From assembly GCF_014697105.1 (NCBI RefSeq), contig NZ_JACJRF010000010.1, positions 80,453 through 144,452 on the forward strand: a stretch of 64,000 bases of DNA, written 5' to 3'. The notes under the pieces are model-generated. The model saw nothing but the letters and a program-made list of their open reading frames with translations. It did no database searches and was not told the origin of the DNA. This stretch comes from Anabaena subtropica FACHB-260 (GTDB lineage: Bacteria; Cyanobacteriota; Cyanobacteriia; Cyanobacteriales; Nostocaceae). How positions within the stretch are numbered: the stretch's first letter is position 1; each line of letters starts with the position of its first letter. Of this stretch, positions 44,437 through 52,502 are shown one piece after another. A program made the translations under genes and the position numbers.

Positions 44437-45399
44437 ATGAACTTATTGGCTGCAACTACTCCAAAAACATTTAGCTTGTTAAGTATTGGTCAACGCGGAG
44501 TAGGTAAAACAGTTTTTCTAGCTGGTAGCTACGCAGAATTAAATCCTGATAATCAATCAGATGCTCCTCAGCAGATGTGGTTTGATTGTCAGGATAGCGA
44601 GGTACAAGCAAACCTAGAAAAGATTAAAAACCATGTTGCTCGTACCCATTTATACCCACCTGCCACAATTAAAGTTACTAACTTTAACTTTAGTTTGAAA
44701 CGTCAAACTCGATCAGATGTGGAAACAGTATGCAACTTTCGCTGGTGGGATATTCCGGGTGAGTCCTGTAATATTCATAATCCTGACTTTCAAGAAATGA
44801 TCCTGACTTCTAATGGCTGCTGTGTCTTTATTAATGCCCATGCTCTCATTCAGGATCAAGATTACCCGCGTTTACTAGAGGACATTTACAACCAAGTAGC
44901 AGCGATCGCTTCCGTTGTTTCTAAGTATAATATCCAATACGCCTTTGCCTTAATTTTAACTAAGTGCGATCTACTCGAACTCAATCAACCTACCTTGTTA
45001 CAAATTGAGCAGAACTTGCAACCACTGATTACCTATCTTGATTCGTTGAAAGCAACTTATCAAAAATTTTACTCTGCTATACCTATTGTGGCGCTAGGAG
45101 GTGTTTCCAGTCTTAAGGCTAAAGGTGCGGCTACTCCACTGCTCTGGCTACTATCACATCTCAACAACTCAGATAATTTGTCACCGTCACAGGATTCAGC
45201 AAGTGAATTTAACCAAAAGTCATTTATCAGTCAGATATTACGACCAAAAAACCGCAAAGATTTTGTCATTATATCTTTGGTAGGCGTTGTTTTACTGGGA
45301 GCGATCGCTTCACTTTTCTGGGCCTTCAAATCATTTACACCTATTCCCCAACAAAGGTCAACTACAGCACAACCACCAAGCCCAACTCAACAAAATTGA
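44437..45399 (+). CDS. Membrane-anchored GTPase-like protein, conflict-system type (320 aa)
   Basis: Residues 10-235 form a P-loop GTPase-like domain: Walker A LLSIGQRGVGKTVFLAG, a switch-II-like FRWWDIPGESCN, NGCCVFINAHALI, and the base-recognition motif LILTKCDLLE. Residues 281-303 form one membrane helix (VIISLVGVVLLGAIASLFW), and the protein ends in a Pro/Gln tail. It resembles the GTPases found with GAP1-type partners in predicted NTP-dependent conflict systems. The adjacent WD40 protein on the same strand supports such a pair. The family name is recognition from memory, not a search. Confidence 0.65.
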   Translation: MNLLAATTPKTFSLLSIGQRGVGKTVFLAGSYAELNPDNQSDAPQQMWFDCQDSEVQANLEKIKNHVARTHLYPPATIKVTNFNFSLKRQTRSDVETVCNFRWWDIPGESCNIHNPDFQEMILTSNGCCVFINAHALIQDQDYPRLLEDIYNQVAAIASVVSKYNIQYAFALILTKCDLLELNQPTLLQIEQNLQPLITYLDSLKATYQKFYSAIPIVALGGVSSLKAKGAATPLLWLLSHLNNSDNLSPSQDSASEFNQKSFISQILRPKNRKDFVIISLVGVVLLGAIASLFWAFKSFTPIPQQRSTTAQPPSPTQQN

Positions 45400-45703
45400 T
45401 GTTGCCAACTAGTATTCTATAGGTTTTGATAGATTAAGTAACTCCAAAAATTAAATCATTCAATTTCTGGAATCAAAATCACATTTCCTCCCCCTGCTTC
45501 CTGTTTCCACACCATAAAAACGCACCCTTTGGGGAAACAAGCTACGCCTAGCGTCCTGATAGGGATGGGATATCTTTTTACTTGGAAGTCGTACCAAGTT
45601 GAAAACAATGTGACAGATACTCACGCACATAGCCTCGTTATGTCTGGCTTTTTTAATTTTTAAGTGGTATCACTTAGATTCTCCTCCCCTACTCCCTCGT
45701 AGT
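45400..45703. other. Spacer between GTPase and WD40 genes
   Basis: This 304-bp spacer contains a short dispersed element with AAGCTACGCCTAGCGTCC (near 45537-45556) and C-rich tracts. No terminator is clear, so read-through between the two genes is possible. Confidence 0.4.
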
Positions 45704-47467
45704 ATGACCACTCTGCTCTTAGGTCAACTTGTATACACTAGCTTTGCTGTCGTGGGATTGAGAACCGTGGCGAGTACAGAAGTTCCCACGGAAATTCAGC
45801 AAGCCTTCATTGAAAAGATAGTTTATCAGTACTGGGATGCCTATAATCCACCAGGTATTGGATATAGAGCCGCATATTTATGTCAGGTAACTTCAGAGCA
45901 TAGCTTGTTTGGTTGGTTATACAACGATGGGCTAGATGACTTCGGTCGCAGTGATGTTCCCTATTTCCTCTGTTACTATTTAGCAGGCAAACTACAGCCA
46001 AGCCAACTCGAAAAGATTTGTATTTGCTTATGCACTGGGCCATTAACACTCATAGATAGACAAAAACTGCCAGTTTCTCTAGAAAGCTTGGTAGGACAGG
46101 ACTTGTGGAGTTATCAACCTACCCGTGCTGGGGTGAAGATTCCTAGACAGATGATTGAGCAAAGTCAGATTTCTCTCCAGCAGGGAGAATTGCTCAATTT
46201 GTTTGTGTTTACATTTGAGGAAGAAATCAAAGATATTTCAATTGCTGATCGGCATTTATTTTTTGCCAGTAGACAGAAAACACGTATACTTTTTCCTCCT
46301 GCAACCCCCGATCAAACCATCATCCAGCAAGACTTGCCTGCGGCAATACGAATAGAGGAAGATGATCACCAGATAATTACCACTAAAACTAGCTTCATAG
46401 ATAGCCAAAAAGCCGTTTTTCTTTTCTCCAGAAAATTGACTTTGATGCTGGGGATCATGGCAACCATTGCTTCGCTGCTCACTTTAAACTATTTTCTGAA
46501 AGTTGCACCTTTTGCTGCTACCGTCCAAAAATCTCCAGATGCTATCCCGGCTCAAAATCCTACCTTAGAGCCGAAAAGCTTGAGTCACACTCAAACTTTA
46601 TTTGGTCATGTAGATGCAGTGTGGTCTCTTGTTCTTACCAGCGATGGGAAGACTTTAGTTAGTGCTAGTGCAGATAAAACTATTAAAGTTTGGAATGTAG
46701 ATACAGGAAAGGTTATATCCACACTTCAAGGACATACCGACGTAGTGAGGGCGATCGCTCTCACCTCAGATGGCAAAACTTTGATTAGTGGGGGTGGAGA
46801 CAATAAAATTAAAATTTGGAATCTCCAGAAATTCCATCTCAAGAGAACCCTCATTTCTGCTTCCGTTCCCGTTTGGTCTGTTGCTATCAGTAGCGATGGA
46901 CAGACTCTAGTCAGTGGTCATGAAGATGGTAGCATCAGAATTTGGAACTTTCCCACCGGGCAACTCCTCCGCACAATTAAAGGACATGAAGGTAGGGTTT
47001 TCTCCGTGGCTATGAGTCCTGATGGAGAAACTTTTGCTACAGGAAGCATTGACAAAACCATGAAAATGTGGGACTTGTATACAGGTGGCCGCCTCCACAC
47101 GATCGCCCAACAAGATGCTGTGAGATCAGTTATTTTCAGCCGCGACGGTAAGAAACTCGCCAGTGGTAGTTGGGATAAAACCATTAAGATTTGGAATATA
47201 CAAACTGGTCAATTGCTTCATACCTTAGTTGGGCATACCTCACGGGTAGTAACCCTAAGTTTGGGATTTGATGGACAAACTCTTGTCAGTGGAAGTATTG
47301 ACAACACGATCAAAATTTGGAATTGGCAAACTGGTGAATTACTGGACACCATTGCTGGTCATTCCGATTGGATTTTAGCGATCGCCACCAACCCGGCAAC
47401 GCAAATTTTAGTCAGTAGTAGCAAAGATCAAACAATCCGAGTTTGGCAACCACCGATCAGTAGATAA
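45704..47467 (+). CDS. GAP1-like N-domain, membrane helix and seven-bladed WD40 protein (587 aa)
   Basis: The N-terminal region (1-235) begins LGQLVYTSFAVVGLRTVAST and contains GWLYNDGLDDFGRSDVPYFL and LIDRQKLPVSLE, like the GTPase-associated protein (GAP1-N2) domain as I recall it. A membrane helix follows (about 247-267, LTLMLGIMATIASLLTLNYF). Residues 292-587 hold seven WD40 repeats, each closing in IW/VW/MW (VWNVD, IWNLQ, IWNFP, MWDLY, IWNIQ, IWNWQ, VWQPP), a complete propeller. It probably senses or binds a partner through the propeller and signals to the GTPase encoded upstream. No effector domain was recognised. Confidence 0.8.
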   Translation: MTTLLLGQLVYTSFAVVGLRTVASTEVPTEIQQAFIEKIVYQYWDAYNPPGIGYRAAYLCQVTSEHSLFGWLYNDGLDDFGRSDVPYFLCYYLAGKLQPSQLEKICICLCTGPLTLIDRQKLPVSLESLVGQDLWSYQPTRAGVKIPRQMIEQSQISLQQGELLNLFVFTFEEEIKDISIADRHLFFASRQKTRILFPPATPDQTIIQQDLPAAIRIEEDDHQIITTKTSFIDSQKAVFLFSRKLTLMLGIMATIASLLTLNYFLKVAPFAATVQKSPDAIPAQNPTLEPKSLSHTQTLFGHVDAVWSLVLTSDGKTLVSASADKTIKVWNVDTGKVISTLQGHTDVVRAIALTSDGKTLISGGGDNKIKIWNLQKFHLKRTLISASVPVWSVAISSDGQTLVSGHEDGSIRIWNFPTGQLLRTIKGHEGRVFSVAMSPDGETFATGSIDKTMKMWDLYTGGRLHTIAQQDAVRSVIFSRDGKKLASGSWDKTIKIWNIQTGQLLHTLVGHTSRVVTLSLGFDGQTLVSGSIDNTIKIWNWQTGELLDTIAGHSDWILAIATNPATQILVSSSKDQTIRVWQPPISR

Positions 47468-47546
47468 ATTTAGCATTACTACGTTCACTTTCTCGTCACA
47501 TTTAGTAGCCAACCTGAAGATAGAACCATAGTTTAGAAAATAAAAT

Positions 47547-48065
47547 ATGAATTTATTTTCGATTGATGAATTGGCAATTTTAACCGCCGCACCCAAAAAA
47601 AATTGTGTTTCTATCTATATGCCGACGTATCGGATGACGGCTGAAACATTACAAAACCCAATTCGGTTTAAAAATTTGATCCGAGAAGCTGAGGAAAAGT
47701 TGATTGAGGGTGGGTTGCGTCCTCAGGATGCTAGGGACTTGTTAGCACCGGCTCAAGAAATAGATGAGTTTGAGTTTTGGCAACATCAAAGTGACGGTTT
47801 AGCAATTTTTATTGCTGAGGACTTTTTTAGCTATTACTGTGTGCCTATTGATTTTGCCGAATTGGTTGTAGTTAGCGATCGCTTCCACCTCAAACCCTTA
47901 ATCTCTTTGCTCACAGGTGATGGTCAGTTTTACATTTTAGCCCTGAGTCAAAATCAGGTACGTTTATTCCAAGGTACTCGCTACAGCGTCAATGAAGTGG
48001 AACGCTATGCTATGCTCCTGTACCCTTGCTCAAACTTGGTTGCCACTCATCCAAAATATCCTTAA
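47547..48065 (+). pseudogene. 3'-truncated baeRF-type release-factor-like gene
   Basis: The first 151 residues read like a bacterial archaeo-eukaryotic-release-factor (baeRF7-like) protein: KKNCVSIYMPTYRMTAET, EFWQHQSDGLAIFIAEDFF and DGQFYILALSQNQVRLFQGT. Normal members run to about 370 residues, but here the family sequence stops at about SVNEVE. The last 20 residues (RYAMLLYPCSNLVATHPKYP) are encoded antisense to the 3' end of the AI-2E gene. A deletion therefore removed the C-terminal 60%. The remaining fragment has an intact start and could still be translated. Confidence 0.7.
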
Positions 48066-49065
48066 ATAAGACTTCTTGGATCCAAGTTTTGGCAACTACT
48101 GCTAGTGGTAAAGCTAAGAGTAATCCTAAGGCTCCAAAAAGAGTCACGAAGACAATCTGCGCTGTTAGGGTGACAGCAGGTAATAGGGCTACTTGTTTTG
48201 CCATGATTGCCGGAGTGAGCCAATAGCTTTCAATATTTTGAATCACGATATATAAAATCAAGACGGCGACTGCTTTCCAAGGTGCATCCAGAAAAGCGAT
48301 CGCCATTGGTAAAAATACGCTTAAAGTCGGGCCAATGTTAGGAATAAAATTGAGTAAGCCTGCTAATACTGCGTGAGCTAATGCCAGTGGTACTTGTAGA
48401 ATCCATAGCCCGACTCCACTAAGAACACCAATAAATAACATTTCAATTAAAGCGCCAATTGTCCAATTACCTAAACCTGTGGCGCAAAGAGTGAGAATTT
48501 TATCTACCCTATGGCGGTAAAAGGCCGGAAAAAATCGGATAAAAGCTCTGCGGTATGGCTGGGGATTTGCCAGCAACATTAAAGTTAGCACTATGACTAA
48601 TAAGGTTTCTAAGATTGCCGTTACTGAGGTAGAGAATAAAGCGATCGCCTGCTGTGTTAAACTCGTAGCCCAAGGCTGTAGTTGTTCAATTAAACTATTG
48701 ATGTCAGGAATTTCTGGTAAATAGGTGTCTACAATACGTTCTTCTAACCAGTTGATACCCTGTTGAATTTGATTAATCCCAGTTGGTAAAAGTACTAACA
48801 ATTGCCGAAACTGCTCGATAAATGGCGGCACAATCAACAAGAAAGCACCAAATAAAAATGTCACGACAATACTCAGACTCAAAAAGACTGCCCAAATCCT
48901 TTTGATTCCCGACAACTGAAGTCGCAAAACTAGTTGATTAATTGCTACTGCCAATACTACAGAAGTAAACAACAATAGCACTAACTGCCGAATTTTCCAG
49001 ATTATATAAAGTGAAATAATTAGTGCTAGTAAACCCAAGCATTGCCCTAGTTTCATCTTGTTCAT
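48010..49065 (-). CDS. AI-2E family transporter (351 aa)
   Basis: This polytopic membrane protein of the YdiK/TqsA/PerM family has pairs of N-terminal helices (CLGLLALIISLYIIWKIRQ; LVLLLFTSVVLAVAINQL), a long loop (about 75-140) and four to five C-terminal helices with GLLNFIPNIGPTLSVFLPMA, the family signature. Functions include small-molecule or quorum-signal export and Na+/Li+ antiport; which applies is unknown. Its start overlaps the preceding small gene's stop (ATGA). The last residues (SKGTGA) run into the truncation breakpoint of the opposing gene and may be altered. Confidence 0.88.
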   Translation of the reverse strand: MNKMKLGQCLGLLALIISLYIIWKIRQLVLLLFTSVVLAVAINQLVLRLQLSGIKRIWAVFLSLSIVVTFLFGAFLLIVPPFIEQFRQLLVLLPTGINQIQQGINWLEERIVDTYLPEIPDINSLIEQLQPWATSLTQQAIALFSTSVTAILETLLVIVLTLMLLANPQPYRRAFIRFFPAFYRHRVDKILTLCATGLGNWTIGALIEMLFIGVLSGVGLWILQVPLALAHAVLAGLLNFIPNIGPTLSVFLPMAIAFLDAPWKAVAVLILYIVIQNIESYWLTPAIMAKQVALLPAVTLTAQIVFVTLFGALGLLLALPLAVVAKTWIQEVLFKDILDEWQPSLSKGTGA

Positions 49066-49349
49066 CTCCTATGCTGTTTGGAATTTTGTCTCATGTCAAC
49101 TCCGACAAAACCAATGGCGGCCGCTATGGCAAGTAAAATCCCAGGATTAAATAAAATTACAAAATTAGTACTCTGTTCATACTGCCAACGCAATAACCAC
49201 AATCTGTCATTCCCAATCGTGAAAGAAGGCACTCTTAAAATAGTGAACAACACAAGCAGCAATAATGCAAATACAATCAAGCTAAGGAATATTGACAAAC
49301 TAATTTTAAACCAAAGCCAGAAAAGCTTATAGATTTTTTGTGTTGACAT
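49062..49349 (-). CDS. Two-helix small membrane protein (95 aa)
   Basis: The start at ATG 49349 (MSTQKIYKLF) is preferred over one 11 codons upstream. Two hydrophobic helices (ISLSIFLSLIVFALLLLVL and FVILFNPGILLAIAAAIGFV) flank a polar loop ending WQYEQST. The stop codon overlaps the AI-2E start, so the pair is translationally coupled. I do not recognise a family; it may be an accessory subunit of the transporter. Confidence 0.65.
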   Translation of the reverse strand: MSTQKIYKLFWLWFKISLSIFLSLIVFALLLLVLFTILRVPSFTIGNDRLWLLRWQYEQSTNFVILFNPGILLAIAAAIGFVGVDMRQNSKQHRR

Positions 49350-49472
49350 GATTAAAATAATTAAATTAAAATTTACATCCAATTTTTAGATTTGTGCAGA
49401 ATGTAACATCGCAATATTTTCAGTGTGCTGGTGAAATGTGAATATAAAATGACAGCAAATTTAGCTAGATTC

Positions 49473-49491
49473 GTCACATTCTAGTCACATT
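49473..49491. promoter_or_regulatory. Direct repeat GTCACATT upstream of the rhodopsin gene
   Basis: Two exact GTCACATT copies (49473-49480, 49484-49491) are spaced one helical turn (11 bp) apart, 221 bp before the rhodopsin ATG in a 362-bp divergent gap. That geometry suits a tandem-binding response regulator. No known box matches. Confidence 0.3.
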
Positions 49492-49711
49492 TGTTTTTCA
49501 TGATAAAAAGTAATCACAATAAATCTATTTCCTGACTTTATAATTACCATCTTTAGAGCTTAAAGATTATTTCCAATGATAGATAAACCATAATATGGCT
49601 ATTTTTATTTAATTACAAATTAATTAGGGGGTTTTGATTTTTCTAACTCTAGTTATATTCGGTAAATTTTTAATTGTTTTATATCTAACTTTATCCTTCT
49701 GAGATCACCCT

Positions 49712-50497
49712 ATGAATTTACAGAATCTTTTGCACTGGATTTATGTTGCGGGAATGGCAATTGGTGCGTTGCATTTTTGGTCGCTTAGTCGAAATCCGCG
49801 TGGTGTGCCGCAACATGAATATTTGGTAGCGATATTTATCCCTATCTGGTCGGGACTGGCTTATATGGCAATGGCAATAGACCAAGGTAAAGTTGAGGCG
49901 GCTGGTCAAGTTGCCCACTATGCCCGTTATATTGATTGGATTGTCACTACACCATTATTACTGCTAGCCCTTTCCTGGACAGCAATGCAGTTTACCAAAA
50001 AAGATTGGACACTCATCGGTTTTTTAATGAGTACTCAGGTAGTGGTGGTGACTTCTGGGTTGATTGCAGATTTGTCGGAACGAAATTGGGTGAGGTATCT
50101 GTGGTATATCTGCGGAGTTTTCGCTTTTCTCATTGTTCTTTGGGGTATTTGGAGTCCATTACGTGCCAAAACGAGAACTCAAGGGACAGAATTATCTAAT
50201 TTATACGATAAGCTTGTTACTTATTTTACAGTGTTTTGGATTGGCTACCCAATAGTTTGGATTATTGGCCCTAGTGGTTTTGGCTGGATAAACCAAACTA
50301 TGGATACATTTTTGTTTTGCCTACTTCCCTTTTTTTCCAAGGTAGGATTTAGCTTCCTGGATTTACATGGCTTACGTAATCTGCAAGATTCGCGGCAAAC
50401 CACAGGCGATCGCTTTGTGGAAAATACTTTCCAGTTCGTAGAAAATATTACATCATTCGGCAAGTCACAACGCCAATCTTCACGTAGAAGAGTTTGA
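49712..50497 (+). CDS. asr: Anabaena sensory rhodopsin, ASR type (261 aa)
   Basis: This is a seven-helix microbial rhodopsin. Retinal Schiff base Lys210 lies in FFSKVGFSFLDLHG, counterion Asp75 in RYIDWIVTTP, and the ASR-specific Pro206 and Asp217 are present. Length and termini (MNLQNLLHWIYVAG ... SSRRRV) match ASR exactly. ASR is a photochromic sensor that couples to a soluble transducer (ASRT) in PCC 7120. Here position 86 is Ala, where I recall Ser in PCC 7120 ASR (Asp96, the proton donor, in bacteriorhodopsin). No asrT gene follows in the window. The Arg-rich tail is cytoplasmic. Confidence 0.96.
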   Translation: MNLQNLLHWIYVAGMAIGALHFWSLSRNPRGVPQHEYLVAIFIPIWSGLAYMAMAIDQGKVEAAGQVAHYARYIDWIVTTPLLLLALSWTAMQFTKKDWTLIGFLMSTQVVVVTSGLIADLSERNWVRYLWYICGVFAFLIVLWGIWSPLRAKTRTQGTELSNLYDKLVTYFTVFWIGYPIVWIIGPSGFGWINQTMDTFLFCLLPFFSKVGFSFLDLHGLRNLQDSRQTTGDRFVENTFQFVENITSFGKSQRQSSRRRV

Positions 50498-50629
50498 TAT
50501 GAAAGTGGAGTAATTAGTTATATTGACGACAAAGGAAAAATTAAATTCTCAATGCCATTTTCATCCGTGGAGTGTGCAACAGGGAGAAAGCGGAGCGAAA
50601 AACAGTATTACAAGCTGAGTTTTCAGTAA
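50498..50629 (+). other. 43-codon open extension in frame with asr
   Basis: Directly after the asr TGA the same frame stays open for 43 codons (YESGVISYIDDKGKIKFSMP at its start) to TAA 50629, with no start codon of its own until an internal ATG. The composition looks protein-like. It may be a gene remnant, a read-through tail or chance. Confidence 0.25.
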
Positions 50630-50732
50630 AAATGAGGTGCTACAACTAACGGTGGATGTAAAACATGACTAAATCCATCAGTATAAAGTGGAATTTCCAT
50701 AACTTCCTTGTTCATTTCCAGCATCATATTTT

Positions 50733-50903
50733 ATGAACAAAAAAATCATTTTTCTAACTTCAGCTTTAGGACTAAGTGTACTGACGGGAGCCTGTCAGCC
50801 TGCGGCGGAAACCCCAACAACAGCACCACCAGAAGCTACACCAGCAAGTCCAGTACCCGCAGTACCACCTGCAACTCCACCTGCAACTCCAACTACTCCC
50901 TAA
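50733..50903 (+). CDS. Small Pro/Thr-rich lipoprotein (56 aa)
   Basis: It has an N-terminal lipoprotein signal, KKIIFLTSALGLSVLTGAC, with lipobox L-T-G-A-C21. The 35-residue mature part is almost all Pro, Ala and Thr (PATPPATPTTP), an extended, tether-like tail. Such mini-lipoproteins (often 'entericidin-like' in look) have no assigned role. The DNA repeat of CCACCTGCAACTC units may change in copy number. A hairpin terminator follows. Confidence 0.65.
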   Translation: MNKKIIFLTSALGLSVLTGACQPAAETPTTAPPEATPASPVPAVPPATPPATPTTP

Positions 50904-50928
50904 AATGTCTCACAATTTATGACCAGTT

Positions 50929-50957
50929 GTAGAGGCGTTACAATTTAATGTCTCTAC
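50929..50957 (+). terminator. Hairpin after the lipoprotein gene
   Basis: GTAGAGGCGT (50929-50938) pairs with ATGTCTCTAC (50948-50957) with two non-Watson-Crick positions; the outer GTAGAG/CTCTAC is perfect. This type of hairpin is common between Nostoc genes. Confidence 0.5.
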
Positions 50958-51113
50958 ATTGACTATTTCCTCACGCAGAGCCGCAGAGGTACAGAAAGAA
51001 AGAGTTAAATCAGTTATCAATGAACAGTAAACAGTTCCCAAGCTTATGGTGTGGTGTGATAGGGTATCAACGTGTTCCACTCTCATGGTCGGGGACTGAT
51101 AACTGTTAAACCC

Positions 51114-51308
51114 CTACGACCCCTCAACCAGTGTTTTTTGATTTATATCCAAACTACAGACAACAACTGCTGATACTGGGTGAAGTTGACCGATAGGTGC
51201 TGGCTGCATATCACGATAGTCTAATATTTGCACAACAATCAGATAGGCGATCGCTAAAATAATCGAAATAGCCCCTGTAATAATTGCCACAATTCTTTTA
51301 CGGTTCAT
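51114..51308 (-). CDS. Small membrane protein (64 aa)
   Basis: After a basic start (MNRKRI), one hydrophobic helix (VAIITGAISIILAIAYLIVV) is followed by a 37-residue tail with MQPAPIGQLHPVSA. It looks like a conserved small cyanobacterial membrane protein of unknown function. It is not coupled to its neighbours. Confidence 0.6.
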   Translation of the reverse strand: MNRKRIVAIITGAISIILAIAYLIVVQILDYRDMQPAPIGQLHPVSAVVVCSLDINQKTLVEGS

Positions 51309-51426
51309 TACTACTTCCTAACAATGCAAGTTATGGGTATATATTTATATTCACATTTTCAATAATACTCCGCCCAGCCTTACCAATTGAACCTCCCTCT
51401 GCACTCCTCTGCGTTTAAAAATAAAT

Positions 51427-52416
51427 TTACCCGATATAGCTTTGATTTCTCACTTTCCAGACTCTTGCAGAGATAAACTGTTTGATAAACAAGATACTAC
51501 AAGCAATTCGTTCAGTCTGGCGAAAGCCCAAAACATCTTGTACCAACCTATAGAATGTTCTTTTACTATTAGCTTTAAACTCTGGAAACATCACCAAAGC
51601 CTTTTCTAAGAACATTAAATATTGTTTATAGTCAACAAACAAAGCCTCTCTAGCTAAATCAAAATATGATTTTGCTAAAGCATGACGATACTTCATGGAA
51701 AGTTGATTTTTCTGCAATAATTGCTGTTCTAGCTTCTTTAATACTAAATGATGGCTTTTTAACCAGCGAGCTTTAGAAGAAGTAGATACTGTGACAGAAC
51801 CATAGCGCCTGTAAATAGCATAGCAGCCTGATTGATAAACAACTTTAGCTCCATTCATGACCACGGAAAGGAAAAAATCTCTATCCTGTGCAGCAAGTAG
51901 ACTTTCATCCCATCTATCACTATTTTCTACTACATTTCTCTTATACATTAACGCAGCTAAAGCAACCCACCAATTAGCTAGTAAAGCAGCTAAAATATCC
52001 TCTTGCGCTTCTGAGATTTCTATCTTATCTAGAAAACTGGAACCGTCAGGTAAATGGCGTTGATGTCTCCAGTCGCCATAAACAACATCTGCACCTGTAG
52101 TTTCTAAAAAACTGACCTGTCTTTCTATCTTTTCAGGTAAAATATAATCATCCGCATCCAAGTATTGAATATATTCTCCCTGAGATAAATCAAAACCTCT
52201 ATTTCTGGCATGATTTCCTCCTTTTTGGGGATAACTCCGCCAAATAATTTCATTTCCAAAACTTTTGATGATCTCTAAGGAATTATCTGTAGAACCATCA
52301 TCAATGACAATTATTTCAACATCAGAATAGGTTTGTGTTAAGCAACTTTCGATTGCTTCGCCTATCCATTTTTCAGCATTAAAACAGGGTATAATTACTG
52401 AAACTTTTTTGGGCAT
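51427..52416 (-). CDS. Family 2 glycosyltransferase (329 aa)
   Basis: The GT-A fold is clear: VSVIIPCFNAEKWIGEAIES, VEIIVIDDGSTDNSLEII, and the DxD in YIQYLDADDYILPEKI. A C-terminal region of helices carries the acceptor specificity. The start is the ATG of MPKKVSVII; an in-frame GTG eight codons upstream is an alternative. It adds a sugar from a nucleotide sugar to a surface glycan. It is the distal gene of the leftward glycan cluster. Confidence 0.88.
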   Translation of the reverse strand: MPKKVSVIIPCFNAEKWIGEAIESCLTQTYSDVEIIVIDDGSTDNSLEIIKSFGNEIIWRSYPQKGGNHARNRGFDLSQGEYIQYLDADDYILPEKIERQVSFLETTGADVVYGDWRHQRHLPDGSSFLDKIEISEAQEDILAALLANWWVALAALMYKRNVVENSDRWDESLLAAQDRDFFLSVVMNGAKVVYQSGCYAIYRRYGSVTVSTSSKARWLKSHHLVLKKLEQQLLQKNQLSMKYRHALAKSYFDLAREALFVDYKQYLMFLEKALVMFPEFKANSKRTFYRLVQDVLGFRQTERIACSILFIKQFISARVWKVRNQSYIG

Positions 52417-52502
52417 ATATACTAATCCTATATAGGACACAATAGCGGTACATAAATGCCTTGGTTAAAGCCAATATTTTCTCAATGACTAACTCAGGTT
52501 AA

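Noticed and set aside
47547..48065. Full-length small release-factor protein
   Set aside because: The family continues well beyond this point; the last 20 codons are antisense to the neighbouring gene, so truncation is the better call.
49078..49332. 84-aa plus-strand ORF
   Set aside because: Antisense to the coupled small membrane protein, which has better start and overlap evidence.
50630..50732. asrT transducer gene downstream of asr
   Set aside because: No sequence resembling ASRT (WAIAEGY, ETVCILNAG) is present up to the lipoprotein gene.
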